The translations under genes were made by a program, and so were the position numbers. DNA of 64,000 bases, taken from NCBI RefSeq assembly GCF_039537585.1, contig NZ_BAABAU010000002.1:1-64000 (forward strand), in the 5' to 3' direction. The stretch comes from Frondihabitans peucedani (GTDB taxonomy: Bacteria; Actinomycetota; Actinomycetes; Actinomycetales; Microbacteriaceae). A model generated the notes under the pieces. That model saw nothing but the letters and a program-made list of their open reading frames with translations. It searched no databases and had not been told where the DNA came from. Positions 8,027 to 16,800 of this stretch are shown in pieces. Position 1 is the stretch's first letter, and each line of letters opens with the position of its first letter.

Positions 8027-8054
8027 ATTTGACATAACGTACATTATCAGCACG
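8027..8054 (-). other. dif-like XerC/XerD recombination site
   Basis: On the minus strand this 28-base site reads XerC arm CGTGCTGATAA, centre TGTACG, XerD arm TTATGTCAAAT. E. coli dif, from memory, is GGTGCGCATAA, TGTATA, TTATGTTAAAT; 22 of 28 bases agree, including both inner ATAA/TTAT halves. On a plasmid it would serve dimer resolution or mark a pdif-type mobile module; on a chromosome it would be dif itself. No xer gene is adjacent. Confidence 0.78.
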
Positions 8055-9020
8055 TCAGGCTTGACTGATTGCACCGCCACTCTGGGTTGACGGAAGTGCG
8101 CCAAATCGTTGACTGTAGGCGTGGGAGAAACGGCCGAGGTTGCCGAACCCCCATCGGTGCGCGATCACGGCGACCTGACCCGGCCCCGCGGCCGCCAGGT
8201 CGTCGCGGGCCCGGTCGAGGCGCACACCACGGAGAAACGCGTTCGGCGTCATCTCCAAGTGCCTGACGAAGCCCTCCTGGAGGGCGCGGAGGCTGATGCC
8301 GGCGGCCGCGGCGACGCTCGTCGTCGTGATCGGGAGATGGGCGTTGGCGTGGATGTACTCGACCGCCGTGCGCAGGTGAGCGTTTCTGGCGGACTGCAGG
8401 GCCGCCGGGACCGCGGCACGCGCCGGCGGGAACATGCCCAGTAGAGCAATGGCCGCGAGACGTGTCAGCTCGGCTTGGAGAATCGGGCTGGACGACTCGT
8501 CGCGGACCGTCTGCGACACCAAGGCGATCGTGTTCCTCCAGGACCGGACCGACGCCTCCGACGGAGCAACGGTGTGGTCGAGGTGCAGCGCCTCAGGGGC
8601 AGTGCCTCGGTGCTCAGCGACGATGCCCTCGAGGGTGGCGCGGTTGAAGTGAACGAGGCTTTGTTTGACGTCGGTGAAGTCGAACGCGAAGGGCCGGTCA
8701 GTCGTGAAAACCATCGGTTGGCCGAGGTCGAGCTGGGCATCGTGACGGCCGACGTCGAAGTGGCCCCGTCCCTCGGTGAGCCACGAGATCACGTAGTCGT
8801 CGCCCGGCGCGATCTCGCCCGTGACGTGCCCATCAAACCGGGTGGTCCGGAGCGTCATCGCTGCGTCGCCGATCGCCGTGTGGCGGTAGAAGAACGGCTT
8901 CTCGGAGCGCTCGGCTGCAAAAGTGTTGCCGTTATATCCGTCCTGGAACAGGTCGATAGCCTGCTCCAGATCACCGCCCTGGGCGTCGATGTGGACGCGG
9001 GGGTCCGGGGCGCTCGGCAC
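8055..9020 (-). CDS. AraC-family transcription regulator
   Basis: A 321-residue regulator. The N-terminal half carries a cupin-like sensing domain of the AraC-binding type (GDDYVISWLTEGRGHFDV, HDAQLDLGQPMVFTTDRPFAFDF). The C-terminal 100 residues hold two helix-turn-helix motifs, ITTTSVAAAAGISLRALQEGF and GQVAVIAHRWGFGNLGRFSHAY, with the closing RFG.LPS signature. The start is GTG 9020. The stop lies directly against the dif-like site, so transcription runs into it. It neighbours a TetR gene on the same strand. The ligand is unknown. Confidence 0.85.
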   Translation of the reverse strand: MPSAPDPRVHIDAQGGDLEQAIDLFQDGYNGNTFAAERSEKPFFYRHTAIGDAAMTLRTTRFDGHVTGEIAPGDDYVISWLTEGRGHFDVGRHDAQLDLGQPMVFTTDRPFAFDFTDVKQSLVHFNRATLEGIVAEHRGTAPEALHLDHTVAPSEASVRSWRNTIALVSQTVRDESSSPILQAELTRLAAIALLGMFPPARAAVPAALQSARNAHLRTAVEYIHANAHLPITTTSVAAAAGISLRALQEGFVRHLEMTPNAFLRGVRLDRARDDLAAAGPGQVAVIAHRWGFGNLGRFSHAYSQRFGALPSTQSGGAISQA

Positions 9021-9108
9021 GAGAGGATCATCCCACAGCAGTGACCCGCCCTGCGCTCGTCGCCGCGTTTATTGGCCTAGCCACTTCTGGCTCTGGGCGC
9101 TCGCCTGC

Positions 9109-9717
9109 TCAGAGGCTGAAGTCAGTTGGCGCCTGCCCGCTCTGGTAGAGCGCGATCAGCATCGCGGCCGCGGAGCGCGCCTCTCGGGCCGGTGCGATCG
9201 TCCGAGTGAGCGCCGCGGTGACCTGAGCCCCCTCGGCAAGGAGGGCGATGCTCGTTCCAGCGCTCTCGGGAAGGCCGGCTTCGAGCGCGAGGCGGGTAAC
9301 GAGGTCGATGAAGACGTGCTTGTGGCGGGCCGCGTAGTCGGCGACCCAGGGGATCTCGGGGCCGAGCTCGGCGTAGGCGTTGACGAAGGCGCAGCCGTGA
9401 AAAGTCGGCTCGGCGAACCACGTCTCGAGGTAGGTGAAGATCGCCAAGATCTTGTCGCGAGGATCCTGCGAGACGGCTATGGCGTCCGCGAGGTGCTTGT
9501 TCCAAGCGGCATGTCGGTAGTCGAGGACGGCGACGATGAGGTCGTCTCTGTCCCGGAATACTTTGATGAACGCAGCGTGCGATCGGTGGGCGTGTTTCTC
9601 GACGGCGCCGAGACTCGTGGAACGAATGCGACCGATCGTGAAGAGATGGTCGGCACTGAGGATGAGGGCGACCCGGTCAGAGGCGTCCTCCACGACGGTG
9701 GTGGAGGGGTGGGTCAT
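9109..9717 (-). CDS. TetR-family repressor
   Basis: A 202-residue TetR-type protein with an N-terminal helix-turn-helix (about residues 18-60; IRSTSLGAVEKHAHRSHAAFIKVFRDRDDLI) and a C-terminal ligand domain with the pattern TFHGCAFVNAYAEL seen in TetR_C proteins that sense small hydrophobic molecules. It sits 88 bases upstream of the AraC gene on the same strand and is divergent from the small-protein/sigK group at 9945-11113, which it could control from the 227-base gap. Confidence 0.85.
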   Translation of the reverse strand: MTHPSTTVVEDASDRVALILSADHLFTIGRIRSTSLGAVEKHAHRSHAAFIKVFRDRDDLIVAVLDYRHAAWNKHLADAIAVSQDPRDKILAIFTYLETWFAEPTFHGCAFVNAYAELGPEIPWVADYAARHKHVFIDLVTRLALEAGLPESAGTSIALLAEGAQVTAALTRTIAPAREARSAAAMLIALYQSGQAPTDFSL

Positions 9718-9916
9718 GGTCTCTCTTTCGGTGGTTGGCCACGTCCGACCCTAGACGCCGGAGGGTGGCCCTCGACCGAGACGGGCAATTGACCCGAAAT
9801 GCGCGGACCCAGTTGGCCGATAAGCGCGGGGCACGGCCTGATTTGCGCAGATCGACACTTTGGCTGGCGCCGCACTTCTAGATTCAGTCCTGTCGGACGG
9901 CATCACTCCGACCGGT

Positions 9917-9929
9917 GAGGCTCAGCCTC
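9917..9929. promoter_or_regulatory. Short inverted repeat before the small-protein operon
   Basis: GAGGCT and AGCCTC around one base lie 15 bases upstream of the ATG at 9945, next to the ribosome site AAAAGGAGC. It could be an operator for the divergent TetR protein or an mRNA hairpin at the leader. Confidence 0.35.
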
Positions 9930-9944
9930 GAAAAGGAGCAACAC

Positions 9945-10184
9945 ATGTCCGACGTCATCGCCCCCATCACAATCTCCCCCGCCATCGGCCGCCACCTCGC
10001 CGCCGCCGTTCGCGTCCGTCTCGTTCCCACCAGCGGCTTCCGCTACTCGCCTAAGGGACGCGCCACGGTTACGCCGACATTCGTCGCGAGGCACGTCTCC
10101 GCCGTTACCGGAATCGGAGTGGCAGCCGCTCTCGTCGGCAGCTCCGCCACGGCGATCGCGCTGATGCTCGGGTTGGGACGCTGA
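9945..10184 (+). CDS. Small membrane protein, unknown
   Basis: A 79-residue protein with a basic middle (RYSPKGRATVTPTFVARH) and one C-terminal membrane segment (VTGIGVAAALVGSSATAIALMLGL). ATG 9945 has AAAAGGAGC 6 bases upstream, an excellent ribosome site. It is followed after 2 bases by the next small gene and then by sigK copy 2, so it may belong to a sigma-controlled envelope-stress unit. No family is recognised. Confidence 0.65.
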   Translation: MSDVIAPITISPAIGRHLAAAVRVRLVPTSGFRYSPKGRATVTPTFVARHVSAVTGIGVAAALVGSSATAIALMLGLGR

Positions 10185-10186
10185 CC

Positions 10187-10456
10187 ATGACGATCATCGA
10201 CCTTCGCAGCCTCAGACACGAGGAGCGCCTCGAGCGCGTCACCGGCGCCCTCCAGGCGACTCCCACCGAGGCCAGCCTGTACCGCCGTAACTTACGCGTG
10301 CCCGCGGCCCGCATCCAGACCTACCCGAAGCGTCGCAAGATCGCGGCGCCCCGGATGGCTCCCGTCACGCGCCTCCCGCAGACAGTCGATGTCAGCTACG
10401 CCGACTTCATCCGCTTGGGCACCGCACACGCCAGGGACACTAGCATCGCCGTTTGA
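10187..10456 (+). CDS. Small basic protein, unknown
   Basis: An 89-residue protein starting two bases after the previous stop (TGACCATG), so it is very likely co-translated. It is Arg-rich (RRNLRVPAARIQTYPKRRK) with no membrane segment. It precedes sigK copy 2 by 75 bases. No family is recognised; an association with the sigma factor is only inferred from position. Confidence 0.6.
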   Translation: MTIIDLRSLRHEERLERVTGALQATPTEASLYRRNLRVPAARIQTYPKRRKIAAPRMAPVTRLPQTVDVSYADFIRLGTAHARDTSIAV

Positions 10457-10531
10457 CCTGCGACGCTTCCACTTCTCTCCGCCTCCTCCTACGACCCCGT
10501 GGCGCCGAATCCATCAAGCAGCAAGGGACAC

Positions 10532-11113
10532 ATGCCACCTTTTCCGGCCACGACCGACGGCGCGCTCGTCAGTGATGACGACCTCCTCCTCCTGACAGCA
10601 GACGGCGATCAACGTGCCTTCGCGATGCTGTACGACCGCACAGCACCACGAGTCCTCGGCATCGTGACCCAGTGCCTCCGAGATCCCGTCCAATCAGAAG
10701 AAGTGACCCAAGAGGTCTACCTCGAGCTGTGGCAAAGGGCCGCACGGTTCGACAGCTCTAAAGGCAAGGCGACATCCTGGATGATCACCACCGCGCGCCG
10801 CCGAGCCATCGACCGCGTCCGCGCATCCCAGGCCTCCCGCGACCGCGACATGCGTATCGGTATCCGCGACCAGCCCCTACCCTACGACCAAGTCGCCGAG
10901 ACTATCGACCTCCGATTCGCGCACGCCGACGTCACGAAAGCGATGACACACATTACTTCCCTGCAGCGCGAAGTCATCCAGCTCGCCTATTTCCAGTCAA
11001 TGACAATGGCCGAGATCGCCGAGCAACTAGACGTTTCCGTCGGCGCCGTCAAGACCCGCCTCCGCGACGGGCTGATCGCGCTCCGGCGCGTTATGAAGCC
11101 CAAAGCGGCCTAG
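10532..11113 (+). CDS. sigK: SigK-type ECF sigma factor (copy 2)
   Basis: A 193-residue ECF sigma factor with the same layout as copies 1 and 3: region 2 (YDRTAPRVLGIVTQCL, SWMITTARRRAIDRVRASQ) and region 4 (SMTMAEIAEQLDVSVGAVKTRLRDG). It is the most diverged of the three. ATG 10532 is chosen for AAGGGA 6 bases upstream; the frame extends to a GTG at 10499 without a ribosome site. It follows two small genes on the same strand and precedes DUF1016 copy 2. No anti-sigma gene is visible. Confidence 0.87.
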   Translation: MPPFPATTDGALVSDDDLLLLTADGDQRAFAMLYDRTAPRVLGIVTQCLRDPVQSEEVTQEVYLELWQRAARFDSSKGKATSWMITTARRRAIDRVRASQASRDRDMRIGIRDQPLPYDQVAETIDLRFAHADVTKAMTHITSLQREVIQLAYFQSMTMAEIAEQLDVSVGAVKTRLRDGLIALRRVMKPKAA

Positions 11114-11289
11114 GACCGCTGGTCGTTTCGTCGACCCGACCTACTTCGCGCACGGTCGATGTTCCCTGGTGATGTGCGGCGAAGCGCAGGTTTCTTCCTG
11201 CTAGCTATGCCGCTGGCAACCGGCCTCTCGTGGTTTCGACGAAGTCGTGCAGGGAGAGTAGGCCAGCCGTGCCGCCGCCGATGAAGTCC

Positions 11290-11308
11290 GTCCAGCAAGC
11301 TGCTGGAC
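11290..11308. promoter_or_regulatory. External palindrome of DUF1016 locus 2 (candidate operator)
   Basis: Arms GTCCAGCA and TGCTGGAC flank AGC, 22 bases upstream of the GTG start of DUF1016 copy 2, an ideal place for an operator. The same arms recur inside that gene at 11634-11654. The 13-base core CAGCAAGCTGCTG equals that of the locus-1 external palindrome, but the outer bases differ. Confidence 0.8.
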
Positions 11309-11330
11309 TCGCGCTGGCTACGCTGGGAGC

Positions 11331-12396
11331 GTGACTTCTGACGTGGACTCGTTACCCAAGGACTACGCCGAGGTCTTCACCGAGCTGAAGGGACGCGTTC
11401 GGGCCGCTCGTCTGACCGCGCAGCGCCGTGTAAATACGGAATTGATTCGCCTGTATTGGTCGATCGGGAACACAATTCTTCGGCGGCAAGACGCGCAGCA
11501 GTGGGGCGCTCAGGTCGTGACGCGGCTGGCGGAGGATCTGCGTGCCGAGTTCCCGGCGATGAAGGGTTTCTCGCGGTCGAACCTGTTCTACATGCGGTCC
11601 TTCGCGCAGGCGTGGCCCGACGGGGAGCAGATAGTCCAGCAGGCTGCTGGACTGTTGCCCTGGGGTCACATCCTGGTCCTTCTGGACAAGCTCGAGAGTC
11701 AAGGCGACCGGGACTGGTACGCCGAAAAGGCGGCCGAACACGGGTGGTCCCGCAACGTCCTGACAAACCAGATCATGAACCGCACCCGCCAGCGGATCGG
11801 GTCCGCCCCAACTAACTTCGCGGGACAACTGGCCGGCTCTGATTCAGACCTCGCCCGGCAGCTCGCGAAAGACCCTTACGTGTTCGACTTCCTTGACCTG
11901 ACCGACGAGGTCGCGGAACGGGACCTCGAGCAGGCGCTGATGGATCGCATCGTCGAAACACTTCGTGAGTTCGGTGCCGGCTTCGCGTTCGTGGGACGGC
12001 AGGTGCATTTCGACGTTGACGATGACGACTTCTTCGTCGACCTGTTGTTCTTCCACACCGAGCAGCTTCGCTATGTCGTCGTCGAACTGAAGACGGAAAA
12101 GTTCCAACCAGCCTTCACCGGGCAGCTTGGGTTCTACATCGCGGTCGTTGACGACAAGATGCGCCGCGACTTTCACCGGCCGGCCCACCGTCGGAATCCT
12201 CATCTGCAGTGAACACAACGCCCAGACCGTCCGCTATGCACTCGGCCAGACCGGGTCCCCGATGGCTGTGTCCTCCTACACGTACGACACTCTCCCCGAA
12301 GCCGAACAGCAAGCCCTCCCCACGGTCGAGCAAATCGCGGCCGCCCTGGACTGGACCACCACTCCCCCGACCGACGACACCTCCTCGAAGGACTGA
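11331..12396 (+). pseudogene. DUF1016/YhcG-type nuclease (copy 2), frameshifted
   Basis: Paralogue of the protein at 1210-2274: the same RVRAARxxAQRRxNTELxxLYW start, the QQAAGLLPWGH signature, the VDLLFFHTEQLRYVVVELKT nuclease core and the end PTVGILICSEHNAQTVRYALGQ. The frame from GTG 11331 loses homology after DDKMRRDFH and stops at 12212, while the downstream frame continues the homology to 12396. The full span is 1066 bases, exactly one more than the 1065-base copy 1, so a single inserted base near 12168-12185 explains the break. It may be a real inactivation or a sequencing error. It carries its own in-gene palindrome matching the external one. Confidence 0.85.
11634..11654. repeat. In-gene palindrome of DUF1016 copy 2
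   Basis: Arms AGTCCAGCA and TGCTGGACT around GGC lie in the codons for VQQAAGL, the same protein position as the in-gene palindrome of copy 1. Over 20 bases it differs from the external palindrome at 11290-11309 at one position. Confidence 0.85.
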
Positions 12397-12469
12397 CCCC
12401 TCCTCGACTGGCGCCGCCGCGCCACGGTCAAAAGCCGGGCTCTGTTACGTCAAGCCGTAGCCTTTCCCT

Positions 12470-12646
12470 GTGGCCCGTTGCTCCTCGTTTCACGTCTCCG
12501 AAGGCATCGCCTACCAGTGCGCTCTCGACCGCCACACGGACGACGACTCCGAGCACGCCGCCCTCGATACCGCAGGCGGGGGCGGCGGCCGGTGGGCTCT
12601 TGTCGTGTGGTCAAGTGACCTTGCCTACCCGGCGGGCACGGCATGA
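12470..12646 (+). CDS. Small Cys/His protein coupled to HNH copy 2
   Basis: A 58-residue frame from GTG 12470 whose stop overlaps the HNH start as ATGA. The N-terminal half has a possible metal site (CSSFHVSEGIAYQCALDRHTDDDSEH split over Cys-4, His-8, Cys-17, His-22 and His-29). Codon use is typical of the neighbours. The 4-base overlap argues that it is translated and coupled to the nuclease. It is absent upstream of HNH copy 1. No family is recognised. Confidence 0.5.
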   Translation: MARCSSFHVSEGIAYQCALDRHTDDDSEHAALDTAGGGGGRWALVVWSSDLAYPAGTA

Positions 12647-13125
12647 TCCGGAGCGAGGTTGACCGATTTTGGTCGCATGTCGTCAAGGGGCCCGAACCGG
12701 AAGACTGCTGGTTCTGGACCGGAGCGATCTCCGACGATGGGTATGGTCGATTTTGGATCCGACGCCAGGCCGGCCAGCAGGCGGTCCGGCCGCAGCGGTA
12801 CGCGTACGAACTCGCCACCGGCGAACCCCTACCGATGTCGACGCTGCTGCTGCATGCCTGCGACATCCCCATCTGTGTTCATGCCACCGCTGACCTAGAC
12901 GTGTCGCATGTCGCTCCCGGAACGCACCGTGAGAACATGCTCGACCGCGCCCAGCGTGGCCGCTACCGAAACCGGCAGACGCTTCGCCTGGGAGACCTCC
13001 CCCGGCAAGTGCGCGTGCAACGCTCACTCGACCTTCGAACGGTGATCCTCGACCACGGCTGGCAACCCGAGCTCATCAGCGCTGCACTTCTTGGTGTCGA
13101 ACTCACCCACCCACGGCTCTTCTAA
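12643..13125 (+). CDS. HNH endonuclease-like protein (copy 2)
   Basis: A 160-residue paralogue of the protein at 2473-2958, nearly identical along its length (CWFWTGAISDDGYGRFW, LLHACDIPICVH, HVAPGTHRENMLDRAQR, ILDHGWQPELISAALL). The ATG at 12643 overlaps the preceding small gene. Downstream, the block CCACCTAACGGTTAC (13143-13157) matches the one after copy 1, so the duplicated unit includes sequence past the stop. Here it is on the same strand as DUF1016, whereas at locus 1 the two are divergent. Confidence 0.8.
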   Translation: MIRSEVDRFWSHVVKGPEPEDCWFWTGAISDDGYGRFWIRRQAGQQAVRPQRYAYELATGEPLPMSTLLLHACDIPICVHATADLDVSHVAPGTHRENMLDRAQRGRYRNRQTLRLGDLPRQVRVQRSLDLRTVILDHGWQPELISAALLGVELTHPRLF

Positions 13126-13153
13126 ACACCTGGCGGCTAGGTCCACCTAACGG

Positions 13154-13573
13154 TTACACCGAAGTGGGGACCTCATCGCGCTCGTCGCGGAACTCCTCGG
13201 CAAGGTCAAGAGGGGCTGCGGGCGCCTCGGACGTGGACGTCATTCCTCGAACCACGGGAAGCTTTTTGACCTCGCGGGTGGTGATGCCTAGCCGGTCGGC
13301 GACCTCGTTTCGGGTGACGCCCAGATCGAGCATTGCCGCGATGACGTCATCGGCCCCCGCCTTGGACTCGGCGACCCTCTTGTCGCCTCGCTCCCGGACG
13401 GCAGCGAGCTCCTGTTCGATCTCACGCTCGATGGACTCGAGCGCGTCGGTGGCAACGAAGTAGTCCACGGCGAGTTGCTCGAGCTTGTCTTGCTTTTCCC
13501 GGAACGCGGCGGCTTTCTCGCGGGCGCGTTTGCGGGCGGCAGCTTGGGTGGCGGACTTGCGGACTTCAGCCAT
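13154..13573 (-). CDS. Small coiled-coil/HTH protein, probable mobilisation accessory
   Basis: A 139-residue protein: a basic, Ala/Lys-rich helical N-terminus (VRKSATQAAARKRAREKAAAFREKQ split across 5-30), a long helix and a sigma-like helix-turn-helix (LGVTRNEVADRLGITTREVKKL split near 85-108). ATG 13573 has GGGGAG 8 bases upstream. It is divergent from the MobF relaxase, the place where many plasmids encode an oriT-binding partner. A relaxosome role is inferred from position and DNA-binding character only. Confidence 0.6.
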   Translation of the reverse strand: MAEVRKSATQAAARKRAREKAAAFREKQDKLEQLAVDYFVATDALESIEREIEQELAAVRERGDKRVAESKAGADDVIAAMLDLGVTRNEVADRLGITTREVKKLPVVRGMTSTSEAPAAPLDLAEEFRDERDEVPTSV

Positions 13574-13873
13574 GATGGTGCTCCCCTGATCGATCGACTT
13601 GATCCAGTATGCCCACCGGCCCCGATGAACACGATCCATGGTGCAGGGCGTAGCCACTCCCCCGCTACATGAGTAACCTGAGCGCCTTCGGTCCCGGAAC
13701 TGCGACTGCACGTCGTCGACTCCGCTCGTTCCTCTCTGCGTCTTCTCGACCCCTGCAGTCTCCGTCCCGTTACCGCGTGATCCTTCCCGGATCACGGCCG
13801 ATCGTTCTCTCGTTCCTCAGTCACCAGGTCGTCACACCTCTGGCATTATGAATTAGTGAGGTAATCTAACCCT
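13574..13873. other. Divergent gap before the relaxase; candidate oriT
   Basis: This 300-base gap separates a DNA-binding accessory gene from the MobF relaxase. It contains an 8-bp inverted repeat (CGTGATCC 13776-13783 with GGATCACG 13789-13796) and an AT-rich stretch at 13841-13872. MobF plasmids usually keep oriT beside the relaxase gene, so the nick site is likely here. Confidence 0.45.
13776..13796. repeat. Inverted repeat, candidate oriT hairpin
   Basis: Perfect 8-base arms with a 5-base loop lie 78 bases upstream of the relaxase start. Relaxase binding hairpins typically have this size. Confidence 0.45.
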
Positions 13874-16800
13874 GTGATGACCATGCATATCCTGTCCGCG
13901 GGAGACGGGTATGCGTACTACACGAGTGAGACCGCGACGGCCGATATCAAGCGCGAACCGGGCCGCGAACTGGGCGACTACTACACCGCAGATGGCAACC
14001 CTCCCGGCGTGTGGGTCGGCTCGGGCCTCGAAGCCCTTGGCGTCAGGGGCACTGTTTCTGAGGAGCAGATGAAGGCCCTCTTTGGTGAGGGCCTACATCC
14101 CGACGCCGATCGGATAATTGCCGACGCGCAGGCGTTGGGAAAGTCCGCCGAGGACGCGCAGGCCATGGCGAAGCTGGGCCGTAGCTACTACTCGTACGAG
14201 CAAGGCGGCACCGGTCTCCGTGCCGCCATTGACGAGGGCTACGCCCGGTTCGAGCGCATTGAACACCGCGAGCCCAACGCCGAGGAACGGCGCGCTATCC
14301 GCGTCCGCGAGGGCGCGCGGGCGTTCCGCGAGGCGAAAGGTCGGCCTCCCGCGGACCAGGAAGAACTGGGCCGGTACATCACCGCAGCGTCCCGTCCGAC
14401 ATCGCAGGCTGTGGCTGGTTTCGACCTGGTGTTCTCTCCCGCTAAGAGTGTGTCGACGCTGTGGGGTCTCGGGGACAACGACACCCGGAAGGTGATCGAG
14501 GACGCCCACGAGGCCGCTATCGCGGACACCGTGAAGTACCTCGAGGACGAGGCCATTGCGACCCGCGCTGGCACGAATGGTGTCGCTCAGATCGACGTCG
14601 AGGGCGGCCTGATCGCGACCCGGTTCCGGCACTACGACTCCCGTACCCGTGACCCGCAGCTCCACGATCACGTGGTGGTTGCGAATAAGGTCAAGGGCGT
14701 CGACGGGAAGTGGCGGACCATCGACTCGAAGCTTCTCCACCGGCAGGGGGTTGCCGCGTCGGAGTTCTACAACCAGCGCGTCATGGACCGCGTGACCGAA
14801 GGTCTGGGTGTCACCACGGAACTGCGCGAGGTCACCCGCGGCAAGCGTCCCGTCGTGGAAATCGCGGGCGTGGACGACCGCCTGAACAAGGGGTTCTCCA
14901 CCCGGTCGGCGGGCATCAAAGACGCCATGAAGAAGCTCGAACGGGATTACCGGCGAGACAACGGCCGTGCCCCTGACTTGAAGGCGCGGATCGCTCTGGC
15001 GCAGCAGGCGACCCTCGACACCCGGCCCAAGAAGGAGACCGCGCGTTCACTGGCGGACCTCCGCACCGCCTGGCGGCAGCGTGCCACGCAAGCCGTCGGT
15101 GCCCGTGTGGTCGATACGATTCTCCGCGACGCTCGGGCAGCCGCTCGAGCCGGCAACACAGGGGCCGGCAATACCGAACGAATCACGATTGAGCAGGCGT
15201 CCGCCCGGGTGGTCGAAACCGTCTCCGAGCATCACGCGGTCTGGGGACCGCACATGATCGAGGCCGAGACGCGACGCTTCCTACAGGCCGAACGAACCCG
15301 CGGGAACGTCGTCGAGGGCACGGTGGAGCAGATCACCAAGCACGCTCTCACCACCGACTCGATCACCGTCACCCCGCCCGCACCGCACGGAGCATTCCAG
15401 CCGCTTACGCGGAAAGACGGGGTGAGCATCTACGAGCACAAGGGCTCGCAGCTCCTCACCTCACGGACCGTTCTCGTCGCAGAAGACACACTCCTTGACG
15501 CCGCCCGGGATCGCACCGTACGTCCCGTCAGCCGGGAAACGTTCGATCGGATCGCGGAGGCTGAGGGCACGCACATTGACGCCGGGCAGCGTGCTTTGGC
15601 GGGCGAGTTCGCGACGTCGAGCAGCCGCCTCGTTGTCGGTACCGGCCCTGCCGGCACCGGTAAGACCACAGCCCTGCAAGTGGCCGCACGAGCCGTCGAA
15701 GCCGAGGGCGGCCGCATGATCGGGCTTGCCCCTTCCGCCGCCGCGGCGGAAGTCATGGCCGACGCTATCGGCGTCGACGCGGGCACCATCCACTCCTTCA
15801 CCCACGGCAAAGGCACCCTCACCGAACTCCTCCACCAGGACGGACCCGTGGAGGGCGTCGACCTGAAACCGGGAGACGTGATCGTGGTTGATGAGGCCGG
15901 CATGGCCGGCACCACCAACCTCGCGAAAGTAACCCGGATCGCGGAACGCCACGGCGCACACGTCCGACTCATCGGTGACGACAAGCAGCTCTCAGCGGTC
16001 GAGGCCGGCGGGGCGCTTCGGCTGTTAGAGCACGAGGTCGGCTCCGTGAAGCTCGAAGTCCTTCACCGGTTCTCCAACCGGGAAGAGGCGGAAGCGACCA
16101 AGCTTCTCCGCGACCCCACCGGGACCGGCGACCCGTTCGCCTGGTATGTCGACAACGGTCGCGTCACGGGCGGCGACGTCGACCGGATGACAGCCGACGT
16201 CTTCTCGGGCTGGCAGCACGACACCGAGGCCGGCTTGCAGTCGGTCATGGTCGCGAAGACCAACGCAACCGTCTCGGAGCTGAACGGTCGCGCCCAAGCG
16301 CTCCGCATGTCGCAGGGCCTCGTCCGCGGCAAGGAATCAGCACCGCTTCACGACGGCCTGTCGGCCTACCGAGGTGACACGATCGTGACCCGCATGAACG
16401 ACTCCCAGTTGAAGACGGGCGGGGGCCGGGACCGAGTGAAGAACAACGACATCTGGACCGTCGAGAAGGCCCACCAAGACGGCTCCCTGACGGTTACGGG
16501 CATCAAAAGCGGGGCGAAGATCACCCTTCCCCGCGAGTACGTGGAAAAGTCCGTCGAGCTGGGCTACGCCTCGACCCTTCACCGCACTCAGGGCATGACC
16601 GCCGACACCGCCCACGTCCTCGCGGACGCGACGACGTCCAAGGAGTTGGCCTATGTCGGCCTGACCCGTGGCCGGCTCGAGAACCACCTGTACGTCGAAA
16701 CCGAGGAGGCGCAGCCAGTCTCCGAGGTCCTCGCCTCGATCGCCCGCACGTCCGACGCCAGGCTGTCGGCCACCGAGACGATCCGCAATGAGCACGCCCG

